Notes: generated by a model from the sequence alone, not told the origin. A DNA stretch of 64,000 bases from Erythrobacter sp. (GCF_035194505.1 NZ_CP136573.1:2343001-2407000), one strand, 5' to 3'; shown: positions 36,494 through 45,365, counted from the stretch's first letter. Made by a program: numbers and translations.

Positions 36494-39046
36494 CTACTCC
36501 CCGATCAGCGCTTCGATCTCACCCTTGCCATAGGGCTTGCGCAGCACCGCGGCTGCGCCCAGCCGGTCGAGCGCGCCGCTGGTATCGGCATAGCCTGTCG
36601 CCAGCACGAAGCGCACGCCCGCCGCGCGCAGGGCAACGGCAATCGGCTCCGAGGATTCGCCATTGAGGTTGAAGTCGATCAGCGCGAAGTCCGGCGGGCT
36701 TTCGGCAATCGCGGCCAGGGCACCGGCGACCGAGCTTTCCACCCGCACATCGGCAATCCCGATGCGCTTGAGGTTCTCCTCGGTATCGAGCGCGATGATG
36801 ATCGAATCCTCCACCACCAACACCCGCCCCGGACGCGGGCGGCCCGGAATTTCGGGCGGCGCAGCCGGCGTTGCTGCTGTGTGCGCGGGTGCGGGAGTGA
36901 AGGGGCGGTCGCTCTCGGCCTCGGCCAGATGGCGGCGCGGGATCAGGAATTCGGCCTCCAGCCCTTCGAGCCGGTAACGCAGGTCCGCCTCGCCGCCCAG
37001 ATCATGCGGGATCGAGCGGCGGATGATGGTGGAGCCGAAGCCGTGGCGCGTCGGCGCGCTCACGGGCGGGCCGCCTGCTTCGCGCCAGCCGAGCGCCAGA
37101 TCGCCAAAGGCGGTGCGCGCGAGGCGAACCTCCAGTGTTCCGGCAGGCGCGGAGAGGCTGCCATACTTGGCCGAATTGGTAGCGAGTTCATGCACCACCA
37201 GCGCGAGCACCGTGAAGCTTTCCGGGCCGAGCAGCACATCCTCGCCCACCAGCCGCAAGCGCCCGCGATCGGTGCCGCCATAGGGCGCCAGCTCGGTTTC
37301 CAGCAGCCCGACGAGCGAGGCCGGGCCCCAGTTCTTGCGGGTAAGATTGTCATGCGCCGCTGCGAGCGCGGCAATGCGCCCGCCGAGTATCGCGGCAAAG
37401 CCGGGCACCGACAGCGCCTCGCGCTGGGATTGCGACACCAGCGCGCGGATCAGGCCGAGGATGTTGCGCACGCGGTGGTTGAGCTCGGCGATGACGAGGT
37501 CCTGCTGCTCGGCCACCCGCGCGCGTTCGCGGGCCATGTCCTCGTTCATGCGCAGCACGACTTCGATCAGCGTGCGGCGCAGGCGCGCGGCGATCTCGCA
37601 TTCCTCGACGTCCCATTCGGCGCTGCGTCCGCGCACGGTCTCGGTCCATGCGGCAAAGCTGGCGCGGGGCTGGAGCATCTCGCCGGGTGCGGCCTTCGCC
37701 TTGGCGGGATCGCCCGCCCAGGTGATGGTGCGATCGAGCGGGCGCCGCCACAGGACCAGACAATCGCGGCTCGCGCGCGACAGCGGCAGCACCAGCGCGC
37801 CTGCGGCAATATCGGCAAAGCTGGCCGCTTCGGTGATCTGATCCGCGAGGCGCGTCGAGGCATATACGCCCCCGCCCAAGGTGCTCGCCAGCAGCGGGGC
37901 AATTGCACGAAAGGCGGCTTCATCGGGCGCGGCGCCGCTGGCGCGATATTCGCCCTCGACCAGCAGCGAGAGCCCGTCATGCGGCACGGCGCGGCCCAGC
38001 ACCTCGGCAATCAGCGGCAGGCTGTCCGCCAGCGCCAGACCTCCGGTGAGGCGCAGCAGCAGCCGGTCGTTGAGGTCGCGCGCGCGGTCGCGCAGTTCCT
38101 CGGAGCGGGCTACCAGAATCCGGTCGAGCATCAGCGAGAAGGTCTGGCTCAGCAATTCGGCCACGGTGCGCAGCGAAAAGGGCGGCAGGCGCGGGGTGCG
38201 GTGGTGGCAGGCGATCATGCCCCACAACCGGTCATGCCGGACAATCGCGATGGCGAGGCTGGCGCCGACCCCCATGTTCTGCATGTAGGCCAGGTGCATC
38301 TTGGAATGGGCGCGCAGCATGCTCATCGACAGATCGAGCGGCGTGTCCTCCGGCCCCAGCGCGGGGATGATCGGCACGGCTTCGGCGTTCATATCGGCGA
38401 TCATGCGGAAACGGTTGCGGCGGAACAGCTCGCGCGCCTGTTGCGGAATGTCGGCGGCGGGATAGCGCAGGCCGAGATAGGGCTCCATGCCCTCGGCCAG
38501 TTCCTCGGCCACCACCTCGCCGCTTTCATCGGGGTGGAAGCGGTAGATCATCACCCGGTCATAGCCGAGCATCTGGCGCACCAGCTGTGCGGCGGTCTCG
38601 CACAGGGCCTGCGGATCATGGAGCGCCTCCAGCCGCGCGATCACCGGCACGATCATGGCGACGTGATCGGCGAAATCGTGGCGCGCATGAGGCTCGAACT
38701 CGATCACCGAGAGCCCGCAGCTGCGGTGCACCGCGCAATCGAACAGCGTGCCGGTGCCGGCGAGGTCGAGCCCGAAGCGGCGCTCTGGCACGTCGATACC
38801 CGCAAGGCTGGCGAGCGCGTTGTCGATGACGGCCAAGGACGGAGCGGCAAGGATATCGGCCAGCGGCGTGCCGGGGGCGGGCAGATCGGCAAGGCCCAGC
38901 AGCGCGGCGCAATTGGCCGAGGCATGGGCGAGAGTGCCGTCAGCCGTGGCCGCCAGCAGGCCGCCGAAAGGCTGGACCGCAGCGATGTGGTGGATCGCCT
39001 CGCGATCACACTCGGTGAGCGAATCCTCGCGCTGGTGGAGATTCAC
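36494..39046 (-). CDS. bphP: Bacteriophytochrome, PAS-GAF-PHY-HWE kinase with C-terminal receiver
   Basis: 850-residue red/far-red photoreceptor kinase. Cys13 (LTECDREAIHH) is the biliverdin attachment site; the GAF domain carries PAADIP (196-201) and RAHSKMHLAYMQNMGV with chromophore-pocket His251; PRASF (460-464) is the PHY tongue motif. The kinase is of the HWE type, with His524 in ELNHRVRN and WRE near residue 654. A receiver domain (about 740-850) has Glu746/Asp747, phospho-acceptor Asp791 and Lys837. All key residues are intact. The start overlaps the bphO stop (ATGA), so chromophore supply and receptor are co-expressed. Confidence 0.94.
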   Translation of the reverse strand: MNLHQREDSLTECDREAIHHIAAVQPFGGLLAATADGTLAHASANCAALLGLADLPAPGTPLADILAAPSLAVIDNALASLAGIDVPERRFGLDLAGTGTLFDCAVHRSCGLSVIEFEPHARHDFADHVAMIVPVIARLEALHDPQALCETAAQLVRQMLGYDRVMIYRFHPDESGEVVAEELAEGMEPYLGLRYPAADIPQQARELFRRNRFRMIADMNAEAVPIIPALGPEDTPLDLSMSMLRAHSKMHLAYMQNMGVGASLAIAIVRHDRLWGMIACHHRTPRLPPFSLRTVAELLSQTFSLMLDRILVARSEELRDRARDLNDRLLLRLTGGLALADSLPLIAEVLGRAVPHDGLSLLVEGEYRASGAAPDEAAFRAIAPLLASTLGGGVYASTRLADQITEAASFADIAAGALVLPLSRASRDCLVLWRRPLDRTITWAGDPAKAKAAPGEMLQPRASFAAWTETVRGRSAEWDVEECEIAARLRRTLIEVVLRMNEDMARERARVAEQQDLVIAELNHRVRNILGLIRALVSQSQREALSVPGFAAILGGRIAALAAAHDNLTRKNWGPASLVGLLETELAPYGGTDRGRLRLVGEDVLLGPESFTVLALVVHELATNSAKYGSLSAPAGTLEVRLARTAFGDLALGWREAGGPPVSAPTRHGFGSTIIRRSIPHDLGGEADLRYRLEGLEAEFLIPRRHLAEAESDRPFTPAPAHTAATPAAPPEIPGRPRPGRVLVVEDSIIIALDTEENLKRIGIADVRVESSVAGALAAIAESPPDFALIDFNLNGESSEPIAVALRAAGVRFVLATGYADTSGALDRLGAAAVLRKPYGKGEIEALIGE

Positions 39047-39642
39047 GGCGCCATGTCCGCACGCTCGGCGACGCGGCTCGCGGCGTTGCTGACCGATAGG
39101 AAGTGCGCGAACACGGCGGTTGCCGCGCGGGTGGCGCCGGCGGCCTCGGCAGGGTCAGCGCGGCGTTCGATCCTTTCGCGCAGGGCCTGCCAGAATTCCA
39201 GCATCGCGCCGTCGCCAAGGAAGGCGACCGGCCAGACCCCGCCGCCGATACGATCAACCTGGCGCGCGATACTGCGATTGCCGAGCGCCGATCCGGCCAG
39301 CACCCAGGCCGCGCCAAGCGCGTCGCCGCGTTCCGAGCGGGGGTGGGCAAAGGCGGCTGCGGGGTCGGGCACCGCATGGCCAAGCGCGGCAAGATCGCGC
39401 GCGATCAGCGCCGTCTGGCGTGGCGGGCGCAGGGCGGCCGGGGCATTGGCCTCAAGCCAGTCTTCGAGCGGGGCGCGGGCGGAATGCTGCAATTCGAGGA
39501 AGCGGGCATAGTCGGCGCGTTGCTGCCACCCGCTGGCGGCCTGCATCGAGGCGTCGAGCAAGTCGTGCGCCGCCATGGTCGCAGCGCGCAGATGTGCACG
39601 CAAGCCGCCATCCGCGCGCGCCTGTCGCTTGCTTCCCGCCAT
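39043..39642 (-). CDS. bphO: Biliverdin-producing heme oxygenase
   Basis: 199-residue heme oxygenase. The proximal histidine is His26 in LRAATMAAHDLLD, and the distal-helix glycine motif is GAAWVLAGSALGNRS. It opens heme to biliverdin, the chromophore of the adjacent bacteriophytochrome. The start at 39642 has an excellent GGAAGGA ribosome site; a longer open frame to 39687 lacks one. It is the first gene of a two-gene operon with bphP (four-base overlap). The upstream region carries a TGTC-N10-GACA dyad. Confidence 0.9.
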   Translation of the reverse strand: MAGSKRQARADGGLRAHLRAATMAAHDLLDASMQAASGWQQRADYARFLELQHSARAPLEDWLEANAPAALRPPRQTALIARDLAALGHAVPDPAAAFAHPRSERGDALGAAWVLAGSALGNRSIARQVDRIGGGVWPVAFLGDGAMLEFWQALRERIERRADPAEAAGATRAATAVFAHFLSVSNAASRVAERADMAP

Positions 39643-39729
39643 CTGACCCGTCCTTCCCCGTCCGCTTCCGGACTGCCTTGCCGGCACGCCTGGTTGCCCG
39701 TCCCGTAAGGCAAGTTAGGCAGATTCTTT

Positions 39730-39747
39730 TGTCCAATAATTGTGACA
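39730..39747. promoter_or_regulatory. Candidate PpsR/CrtJ-type operator upstream of bphO
   Basis: The sequence TGTCCAATAATTGTGACA matches TGTC-N10-GACA, the published consensus for the photosynthesis repressor PpsR/CrtJ. It lies about 88 bp before the bphO start and downstream of the end of the gene at 39824, so bphO is the only promoter it can serve closely. Eight fixed bases make a chance match in a window this size quite possible, and no ppsR gene is visible here. Confidence 0.4.
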
Positions 39748-39823
39748 GATCAAAAGGGCATTGGCAATCACGCTTGGACGGACAGGGGTCGTGCAGGGCG
39801 CGCGCAGGGGTTCGGGGCAGCGC

Positions 39824-40123
39824 TCAGGGAGCGAGGAGGCGTGCGGCTTCCTTCTTGACCGCCTTTTCCAGCGGTCCGCGCATCACCATCAGGATCATCG
39901 GCAGGTCCATCGCGATTACCACCGCATCATCTCCCACATCGACCCGGCCGGGGATGGTGTGGCCCATCACCTCGGCAGCGATGTCCATCCGGTCGTCATG
40001 GCTCCAGCTGGTGGTGACCCGTGCGAGGCCGGGCGGGAAGAAGCCCGCGATCTCGTCGGCATGCTGGCGCATCCGGCGGCGGACCTCGTCCTTGGGCAGA
40101 TCATGCGGCAGGGTGACGCGCAT
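39824..40123 (-). CDS. Polyhydroxyalkanoic acid system family protein
   Basis: 99-residue protein resembling the PHA_gran_rgn family, small proteins often encoded near polyhydroxyalkanoate granule genes. It reads as one alpha/beta unit with MRVTLPHDLPKDEVRRRMRQ at the start and a final hydrophobic/basic helix (MILMVMRGPLEKAVKKEAARLL). It is the last gene of a minus-strand run with the XpaC-like gene and telA, three bases after the former. No PHA synthase or phasin is in the window, so a granule role is only suggested by family name. Confidence 0.75.
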   Translation of the reverse strand: MRVTLPHDLPKDEVRRRMRQHADEIAGFFPPGLARVTTSWSHDDRMDIAAEVMGHTIPGRVDVGDDAVVIAMDLPMILMVMRGPLEKAVKKEAARLLAP

Positions 40124-40126
40124 GGC

Positions 40127-40942
40127 CTAGCGCTCCTGCCTGACGGGTGCGGGCGCAAGATCGGGCAGCGGCACGCCGGTGTCCGGCATCCCCGTCATGT
40201 CCTCCAGTGCCTCGGCCCCGCCATAGCGGTATTCGAGATAGCGGCTCTTGATCGCCAGGTCATCGAGCGCGCCTTCCGCCAGCCGCCGCGTCACCCGGTC
40301 GATCTCTCCCGAAAGCTTGGTGAGGCTTTCGGTGAGGCGCTCGTCGGCGGTCTTGCCGGCATATTCCTCGGAGCGCAGGTGCGCGGGGATCTTGCGGTAA
40401 TTGTCGATCGTCTCCGGGATATATTCGCCCACCAGCTCGCGCACTTCGGCCATTGCCGGTTCGTTGTCGCCGAGGCCCTTCAGTTGCAGCCCCAGCGCAT
40501 CGAGCTGCACGCCCAGCTGGCCCACGATCACCTGCGCCGGCGGCGGCAGGGCGGAGCGCTGGGCTTCAAGCCACAACTCGGTGCGCGCGACCATCTGCGC
40601 GGGGTTGCCCTGCTTCAACTCGGCGCGCTTGGGCACCTTGACCTTGGGCAGCACCCCGAACACCCCGACCGCGACCACGGTGGCCAGCAACGTTGCCATC
40701 AGGCCCCAGAACAGCAGCGGGCCGACGATCGCGCTGAAAATCCCTGCGCCGACCCAGATCGTCACCACCGCGAGCGCGACGTTGCGCACCCGTTTCAAGA
40801 GGCTCTTCATCTTCAGCTGGGCCGACCCGCGCCCGATGCTCCCGCGCGGCGCGGGGCGGTGGGTGCCGCCGTCACGCTGCACGGCGAGGCTGGTTTTCGC
40901 CTCGCGCAGGATGCGGTCAGATTCGCGGGTGCTGTCTGCCAT
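40127..40942 (-). CDS. XpaC-like membrane protein in the telA operon
   Basis: 271 residues: a basic N-terminal tail (1-50), two membrane helices (about 53-75 and 78-98) and a cytosolic helical region ending in PDLAPAPVRQER. Position directly after telA, membrane layout and size fit the XpaC (5-bromo-4-chloroindolyl phosphate hydrolysis) family, which is usually paired with TelA; the sequence match itself is my inference. The start follows the telA stop immediately. Function in toxic-anion tolerance is not demonstrated for this family. Confidence 0.65.
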   Translation of the reverse strand: MADSTRESDRILREAKTSLAVQRDGGTHRPAPRGSIGRGSAQLKMKSLLKRVRNVALAVVTIWVGAGIFSAIVGPLLFWGLMATLLATVVAVGVFGVLPKVKVPKRAELKQGNPAQMVARTELWLEAQRSALPPPAQVIVGQLGVQLDALGLQLKGLGDNEPAMAEVRELVGEYIPETIDNYRKIPAHLRSEEYAGKTADERLTESLTKLSGEIDRVTRRLAEGALDDLAIKSRYLEYRYGGAEALEDMTGMPDTGVPLPDLAPAPVRQER

Positions 40943-42154
40943 CTACTTGTCCAGCGCGAGCAGCGACGGGGTTTGCGAGGCGACCTTGGCCTGGGCTTGC
41001 GCCTGCCCTTCGGCGCGCGCGATATAGCCCTTGGAGCGTTCGACCTCGCTGGTCAGCACGTTGACCGTCTGCTTCATCGAATCGAGCGCGCGCACCTTGA
41101 AGGCGTCGACCTCGTCCATCGTGTCATAGATGTTCTGGAAGGCGCGCTGGAGCGTCTCCAGCGGGATCGTGCTGGCCGCAGCCTGCTCGTGGATCTGCGC
41201 GGTCTGTTCGCGCAGCAGCGTGCTGGTCGAATCGATGATGTCGCTGGTGGTCTTGTTCAAGGCCGTGATCTGGCCGAGCACAAGCCGCTGGTTGGTCATC
41301 GCTTGCGCCACAGTCACGGCGGTGCGCAGCGCGCCGACGGTGGTGGTGCTGGCGCGGTCAACGCCCTTCACCAGCTCGACATTGTTCTTCTTGACCAGAT
41401 CGAGCGCCAGATAGCCCTGCACGCTGACTGCCATCTGGGTCAGCAGGTCCTGCGTCCGCTGGCGGACATAGAACAGCGCCGATTCGCGCAGCGCCTTGGC
41501 CTTTTCGGGATCGGAGCTGTCGAGTTCGAGCGCCTTGGCCTCCAGCCGTTCGTCCAGCGTCTTGGCGATGTGGATCATCTGCTCCAGCTCCCCCATCGCC
41601 GCCCACAGCTTCTGGCGCTCGGTATCGATCGCGGCATTATCGAGGTGCAGCTCCTTCTTGCCGCTTTCGAGCCGCGTGAGGATCGAGGAGATGTGCCCCT
41701 GCGCCGAGGTGTAGCTGTCGAAGTAGTTCTTGATCTTGTTGCCGAAGGGAATGATCCCGAGGATCTTGCGCGGGCCGGACAGCTTGCCCTGCTTGCCGGG
41801 ATCGAGCTCTTCCACCGTGCGGCGCAGTTCGGCCAGATCCTTGCCCACCGAGCCATCGGCATCCATCGCGCGCACCGGGCGATCGAGGAAGCGGTTCGAC
41901 ATCGCGGCGGCGGCGCGGATCTGCTCCTGCCCCATGCGGGTGATCTGATCGACCTTCTCGCCGAACTGCGGCGACTTGGCATCGGTCGCCACCAGCTCGT
42001 CGACAAAGGCATCGACCTTGGTGTCGAGCTTGGACTTCTGCTCGGTGGTGACTGGCACCAGACCCGCAGCCTTTTCGGGCGCGACAACGGGCACCGGATC
42101 GGGCGGGGTGAGGGTGAATTCCGTCGCGGTGGCGGTCTGCGTCTCGGTGCTCAT
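40943..42154 (-). CDS. telA: TelA/KlaA-family toxic anion resistance protein
   Basis: 403-residue, mostly alpha-helical cytosolic protein. Typical TelA features are RKILGIIPFGNKIKNYFDSY, the central coiled-coil region and the QAMTNQRLVLGQITALNKTTSD stretch (family motif around residues 285-306). Family members are linked to tellurite and cell-wall-antibiotic tolerance. It heads a three-gene minus-strand operon. A promoter with TTGAAA-N17-TAATAC lies about 65 bp upstream, and GAGAAGG precedes the ATG. Confidence 0.88.
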   Translation of the reverse strand: MSTETQTATATEFTLTPPDPVPVVAPEKAAGLVPVTTEQKSKLDTKVDAFVDELVATDAKSPQFGEKVDQITRMGQEQIRAAAAMSNRFLDRPVRAMDADGSVGKDLAELRRTVEELDPGKQGKLSGPRKILGIIPFGNKIKNYFDSYTSAQGHISSILTRLESGKKELHLDNAAIDTERQKLWAAMGELEQMIHIAKTLDERLEAKALELDSSDPEKAKALRESALFYVRQRTQDLLTQMAVSVQGYLALDLVKKNNVELVKGVDRASTTTVGALRTAVTVAQAMTNQRLVLGQITALNKTTSDIIDSTSTLLREQTAQIHEQAAASTIPLETLQRAFQNIYDTMDEVDAFKVRALDSMKQTVNVLTSEVERSKGYIARAEGQAQAQAKVASQTPSLLALDK

Positions 42155-42217
42155 GCCTTCTCGTGCTCCCTTTCGCCCGGCGCCCCCAGGAAGGCAGGCG
42201 CGCGCAGGCTCCCCACT

Positions 42218-42246
42218 GTATTAGTAATCTAAGACACGGCTTTCAA
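42218..42246 (-). promoter_or_regulatory. Predicted sigma-70-type promoter of the telA operon
   Basis: On the minus strand, TTGAAA (complement of 42241-42246) is separated by exactly 17 bases from TAATAC (complement of 42218-42223). Transcription would begin near 42211, giving a leader of about 55 bases before the telA ATG. Confidence 0.55.
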
Positions 42247-42314
42247 GCGGTCGAAGGACAGCATCGCCTGAAACAGGCGGCGCGTAAAGCACAGTGCGTT
42301 GGAAGGCTTGGACC

Positions 42315-44048
42315 TTACGCCGCCAGATCGATCGGAACGATCTCGCCGGCGAGGTAGAGCTTCTTCGCCTTGGCGCGGCTCAGCTTGCCCGAGCTGGTGC
42401 GCGGCAGCGTGCGCGGGGGCACCAGCTCGACGATGCAGCTCATGCCGGTGACCGAGCGCACCTTGTCGGCGATCTGATCACGCAGTTTCACGCGCTCTTC
42501 GGGGTCGGACACTTTGCAGTGGACCAGCACGGCGGGCGCTTCCTCGCCGTTCTCCATCTCGATGGAGAAGGCCGCGATGTCGCCGTGGTTGAAGCCGGGG
42601 AGCTGTTCCACCGCCCACTCGATATCCTGCGGCCAGTGGTTCTTGCCGTTGATGATGATCATGTCCTTCGCCCGGCCGACGATGAACAGGTAGCCATTGG
42701 CGGTGTAGCCCATGTCTCCGGTGTCGAGCCAGCCATCGACGAGACAGTCGCTGGTCGCCTCGGGGTTGCGGAAATAGGAGTGCATCACGCTGGGGCCACG
42801 GCACCACACCTTGCCGATCTGGTGATCGGCGCGGGCCTCGCCATTTTCGCCGCGGATCGCGACTTCCATGTCGGGCAGCGGCTTGCCGCAATTGACGATC
42901 GCGCGGTAGCGGGCCGGACGCGAGAGATCGCGCGGGGCGCCCGAGAGGCGCTCTTCCTCGACCAGTTCCACCCGGATCCCTTCGCCCGGCGGCATCACCG
43001 TCACCGCCAGCACCGCCTCGGCCAGGCCATAGGAGGGGGTGAACGACGAGGCCTTGAAGCCCGCTTCGGCAAAGGCGTTGACGAAGTTCTGCATCACGTC
43101 CGGACGGATCATGTCCGCGCCATTGCCCGCAATCCGCCAGCGTGACAGATCGAAGCGCTCCGCCACGCTCGACTGGCTGGAGATGCGGCGCGCGCAGATG
43201 TCGTAGCCGAAGGTCGGCGAATAGGACATCGAGTTGCCCTTGTTGCGGCTGATCATGTCGAGCCACGCCAGCGGACGGCGCGCGAAGGCATCGGGCTTGA
43301 GGTAATCGCCCGAAACCTGATTGGCGATCAGCGACAAGAGGCAGCCGACCAGGCCCATGTCGTGATACCACGGCAGCCAGCTGATGCAGCGGTCATTCTC
43401 GCCCAGCTCCATCGTGGTCGAATGGCCGTAGAGATTGTGCAGCAGTGCGCGGTGGGTGACAGCGACGCCGGTGGGGAAGCGGGTCGAGCCCGAGGAATAT
43501 TGCAGGTAGCAGATATCGTCGGGATCGGCTTCGGGCAGCTGGCACTCGGGCGCGGGCCGCTGGCCGAAGGACTGCCAGCTCTCCGCCGCGCAGCCCTGAC
43601 GCGCGGCCGCAGCCTCGGCCATTTCGGTGATCTCTTCGGGGTATAGCAGGAGCTTGGGGTCCGAGCTCATCAGCTGGATCGCCAGCTGGTCGATGAAATT
43701 GTCCTTGCCGCCGAAGGTGGTGGGTAGCGGCAGCGGCACCGGCCAGGCACCGGCATAGATGCAGGCGCAGAACAGCGCGGCGAAATCGGCGCCGGTTTCC
43801 GCGATCAGGGCGACGCGATCTTCCTTGCCGATCCCGGCCGCGATCAGCCGGCGGGCCATGATGATCGCGTCGTCGCGCATCTGCGAATAGGGATAGACGT
43901 GCGCCAGCTCGCCGCGCATGTCGTGGAAGTTGAGCCCCTTGCGGCTCTGCGCTGCGTATTCGATCGCGTCGTTGAAGGTTGCAAACTGCGCACGGATTCG
44001 CGGCAGGTCGCAATCATTCGGCGTCGGCGTCAAAACGGCGTCGGTCAT
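42315..44048 (-). CDS. Fatty acyl-AMP ligase
   Basis: 577-residue adenylate-forming enzyme of the FAAL type, which activates fatty acids as acyl-AMP for transfer to an acyl carrier protein rather than to CoA. The P-loop reads YLQYSSGSTRFPTGV, and SWLPWYHDMGLVG, YGLAEAVLAV, GWLDTGDMGY and the hinge/lysine region RTSSGKLSRAK follow. No acyl carrier protein, polyketide synthase or serine palmitoyltransferase gene is adjacent. The first ATG directly follows TATAAT and has no ribosome site, so translation may be leaderless or start elsewhere. Confidence 0.88.
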   Translation of the reverse strand: MTDAVLTPTPNDCDLPRIRAQFATFNDAIEYAAQSRKGLNFHDMRGELAHVYPYSQMRDDAIIMARRLIAAGIGKEDRVALIAETGADFAALFCACIYAGAWPVPLPLPTTFGGKDNFIDQLAIQLMSSDPKLLLYPEEITEMAEAAAARQGCAAESWQSFGQRPAPECQLPEADPDDICYLQYSSGSTRFPTGVAVTHRALLHNLYGHSTTMELGENDRCISWLPWYHDMGLVGCLLSLIANQVSGDYLKPDAFARRPLAWLDMISRNKGNSMSYSPTFGYDICARRISSQSSVAERFDLSRWRIAGNGADMIRPDVMQNFVNAFAEAGFKASSFTPSYGLAEAVLAVTVMPPGEGIRVELVEEERLSGAPRDLSRPARYRAIVNCGKPLPDMEVAIRGENGEARADHQIGKVWCRGPSVMHSYFRNPEATSDCLVDGWLDTGDMGYTANGYLFIVGRAKDMIIINGKNHWPQDIEWAVEQLPGFNHGDIAAFSIEMENGEEAPAVLVHCKVSDPEERVKLRDQIADKVRSVTGMSCIVELVPPRTLPRTSSGKLSRAKAKKLYLAGEIVPIDLAA

Positions 44049-44189
44049 ATTATATAGCGATACCCGTTAGTTGCGGCGCGGCTATCAAACTGATCGGGCG
44101 CGCACTGGCATAACCCCGTTGCACCGGGCATAACCCGGCTCTCTCCAGTTTTCCGCATTTGATAAGGAAAGTGGCACGAATAAGGCGAA

Positions 44190-44855
44190 ATGGTTTCAGG
44201 TAAAGCGAATTCGTCATCCCGCGGTCGTGAAGACCCGTGCGAAGAGCCCCGCCGGAAACGGGGGGAGAAGCGGGTCAAACCCCCGCTCGACGAGATCGCT
44301 TTGCGCGATCTGGCGCTGTCCTATGTGGCGCGTTTTGCAAGCACCGGCGCGCGGCTGGAGGCCTATCTGTTGCGCAAATTGCGCGAACGGGGCGTGGCAG
44401 AGGGGGCGGACGGACGTTCGGCGGCGATCGATGTGCCCGCGCTGGTCGCCCGGCTGGTCGAGCTCGGCTATGTCGATGATGCCGCCTATGCCCGGATGCG
44501 GGCGCGCGATCTGGGCGCGCGCGGCTATGGCGCAAGGCGGGTGGAGCAGGCGCTGTGGGCGGCGGGCGTCGATGAAGGCATCCGCGCCGAGACCGCTCCC
44601 GGCGAAGCGGCGCGCCGCCATGCCGCCGTGCTGATGGCGCAGAAGCGGCGGCTTGGCCCCTTTGGCGGTGGACGCGAAGAGGCTGCCGATCCGCTGGCGC
44701 GCCGCAAGGCCCACGAAAAAGCCGTTGCAGCAATGCTGCGCGCGGGCCACGATTACGAACACGTGCGGTTCATCCTCGCTGCGACAGACGAGGAGCGGAT
44801 CGCGGAGTGGCTGGACGAGGCAGCCGAACAGGAAGGGATACAAGGCACGTGGTGA
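44190..44855 (+). CDS. recX: Regulatory protein RecX
   Basis: 221-residue modulator of RecA. Three-helix repeats of the family are visible: LALSYVARFASTGARLEAYLLRK, LVARLVELGYVDDAAYARM and ARGYGARRVEQALWAAGV, followed by a third, more divergent repeat near the C-terminus (AMLRAGHDYEHVRFIL). A basic tail of about 30 residues precedes the first repeat. RBS AAGG sits seven bases before the ATG. The stop overlaps the GTG of the next gene (GTGA). recA is not in the window. Confidence 0.87.
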   Translation: MVSGKANSSSRGREDPCEEPRRKRGEKRVKPPLDEIALRDLALSYVARFASTGARLEAYLLRKLRERGVAEGADGRSAAIDVPALVARLVELGYVDDAAYARMRARDLGARGYGARRVEQALWAAGVDEGIRAETAPGEAARRHAAVLMAQKRRLGPFGGGREEAADPLARRKAHEKAVAAMLRAGHDYEHVRFILAATDEERIAEWLDEAAEQEGIQGTW

Positions 44856-45361
44856 AAAACTGGCTGGTGGCCGGCATGGCCGGGGTTGCAATGCTGGCGG
44901 CGTGTTCGCCCGGCGAAGGCGCGACTGCGCGGGCGCAGGCCCCGGCAGCGCAGGGCTCGGTCGAGGTGCGGCATCCGGTCTCGGGCCTCAAGGTGATCGA
45001 TCTGGTGGTGGATCGCGGCGGCAAGGCCCTGCGCTTCAAGGTCGAGCTGGCCGACAGCCCCGAGGCCCAGGCACGCGGTCTGATGTTCCGTGACCGGCTG
45101 GGCGATAACGAGGGGATGATCTTCCCCTCTGCCCAACCCGGGCCGCGCAGCTTCTGGATGAAGAACACGCCGCTCTCGCTCGATATCATCTTCATCGGCC
45201 CCGATGGCCGGATCGCCAATATCGCCGCGAACACCGTGCCCTATTCGCTCGATTCGGTGAGCTCCAAGGGCGATGCCAGCGGCGTGCTGGAACTGCGCGC
45301 CGGCCGCGCGGCGGCGCTCGGGATCGTGCCGGGTGATCGGGTGAGTTACAAGGTGCCTTGA
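44852..45361 (+). CDS. DUF192 lipoprotein
   Basis: 169 residues. The signal ends in a lipobox LAAC (Cys18), so the protein is lipid-anchored. The body is a DUF192 domain: VELADSPEAQARGLMFRDRL, GMIFPSAQPGPRSFWMKNTPLSLDIIFI and the final GIVPGDRVSYKV are family landmarks. The function of DUF192 is not established. I chose the GTG at 44852, which overlaps the recX stop and directly yields the signal peptide; the longer frame to 44807 is unlikely. A dispersed repeat follows the stop. Confidence 0.87.
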   Translation: MKNWLVAGMAGVAMLAACSPGEGATARAQAPAAQGSVEVRHPVSGLKVIDLVVDRGGKALRFKVELADSPEAQARGLMFRDRLGDNEGMIFPSAQPGPRSFWMKNTPLSLDIIFIGPDGRIANIAANTVPYSLDSVSSKGDASGVLELRAGRAAALGIVPGDRVSYKVP

Positions 45362-45365
45362 TTGT

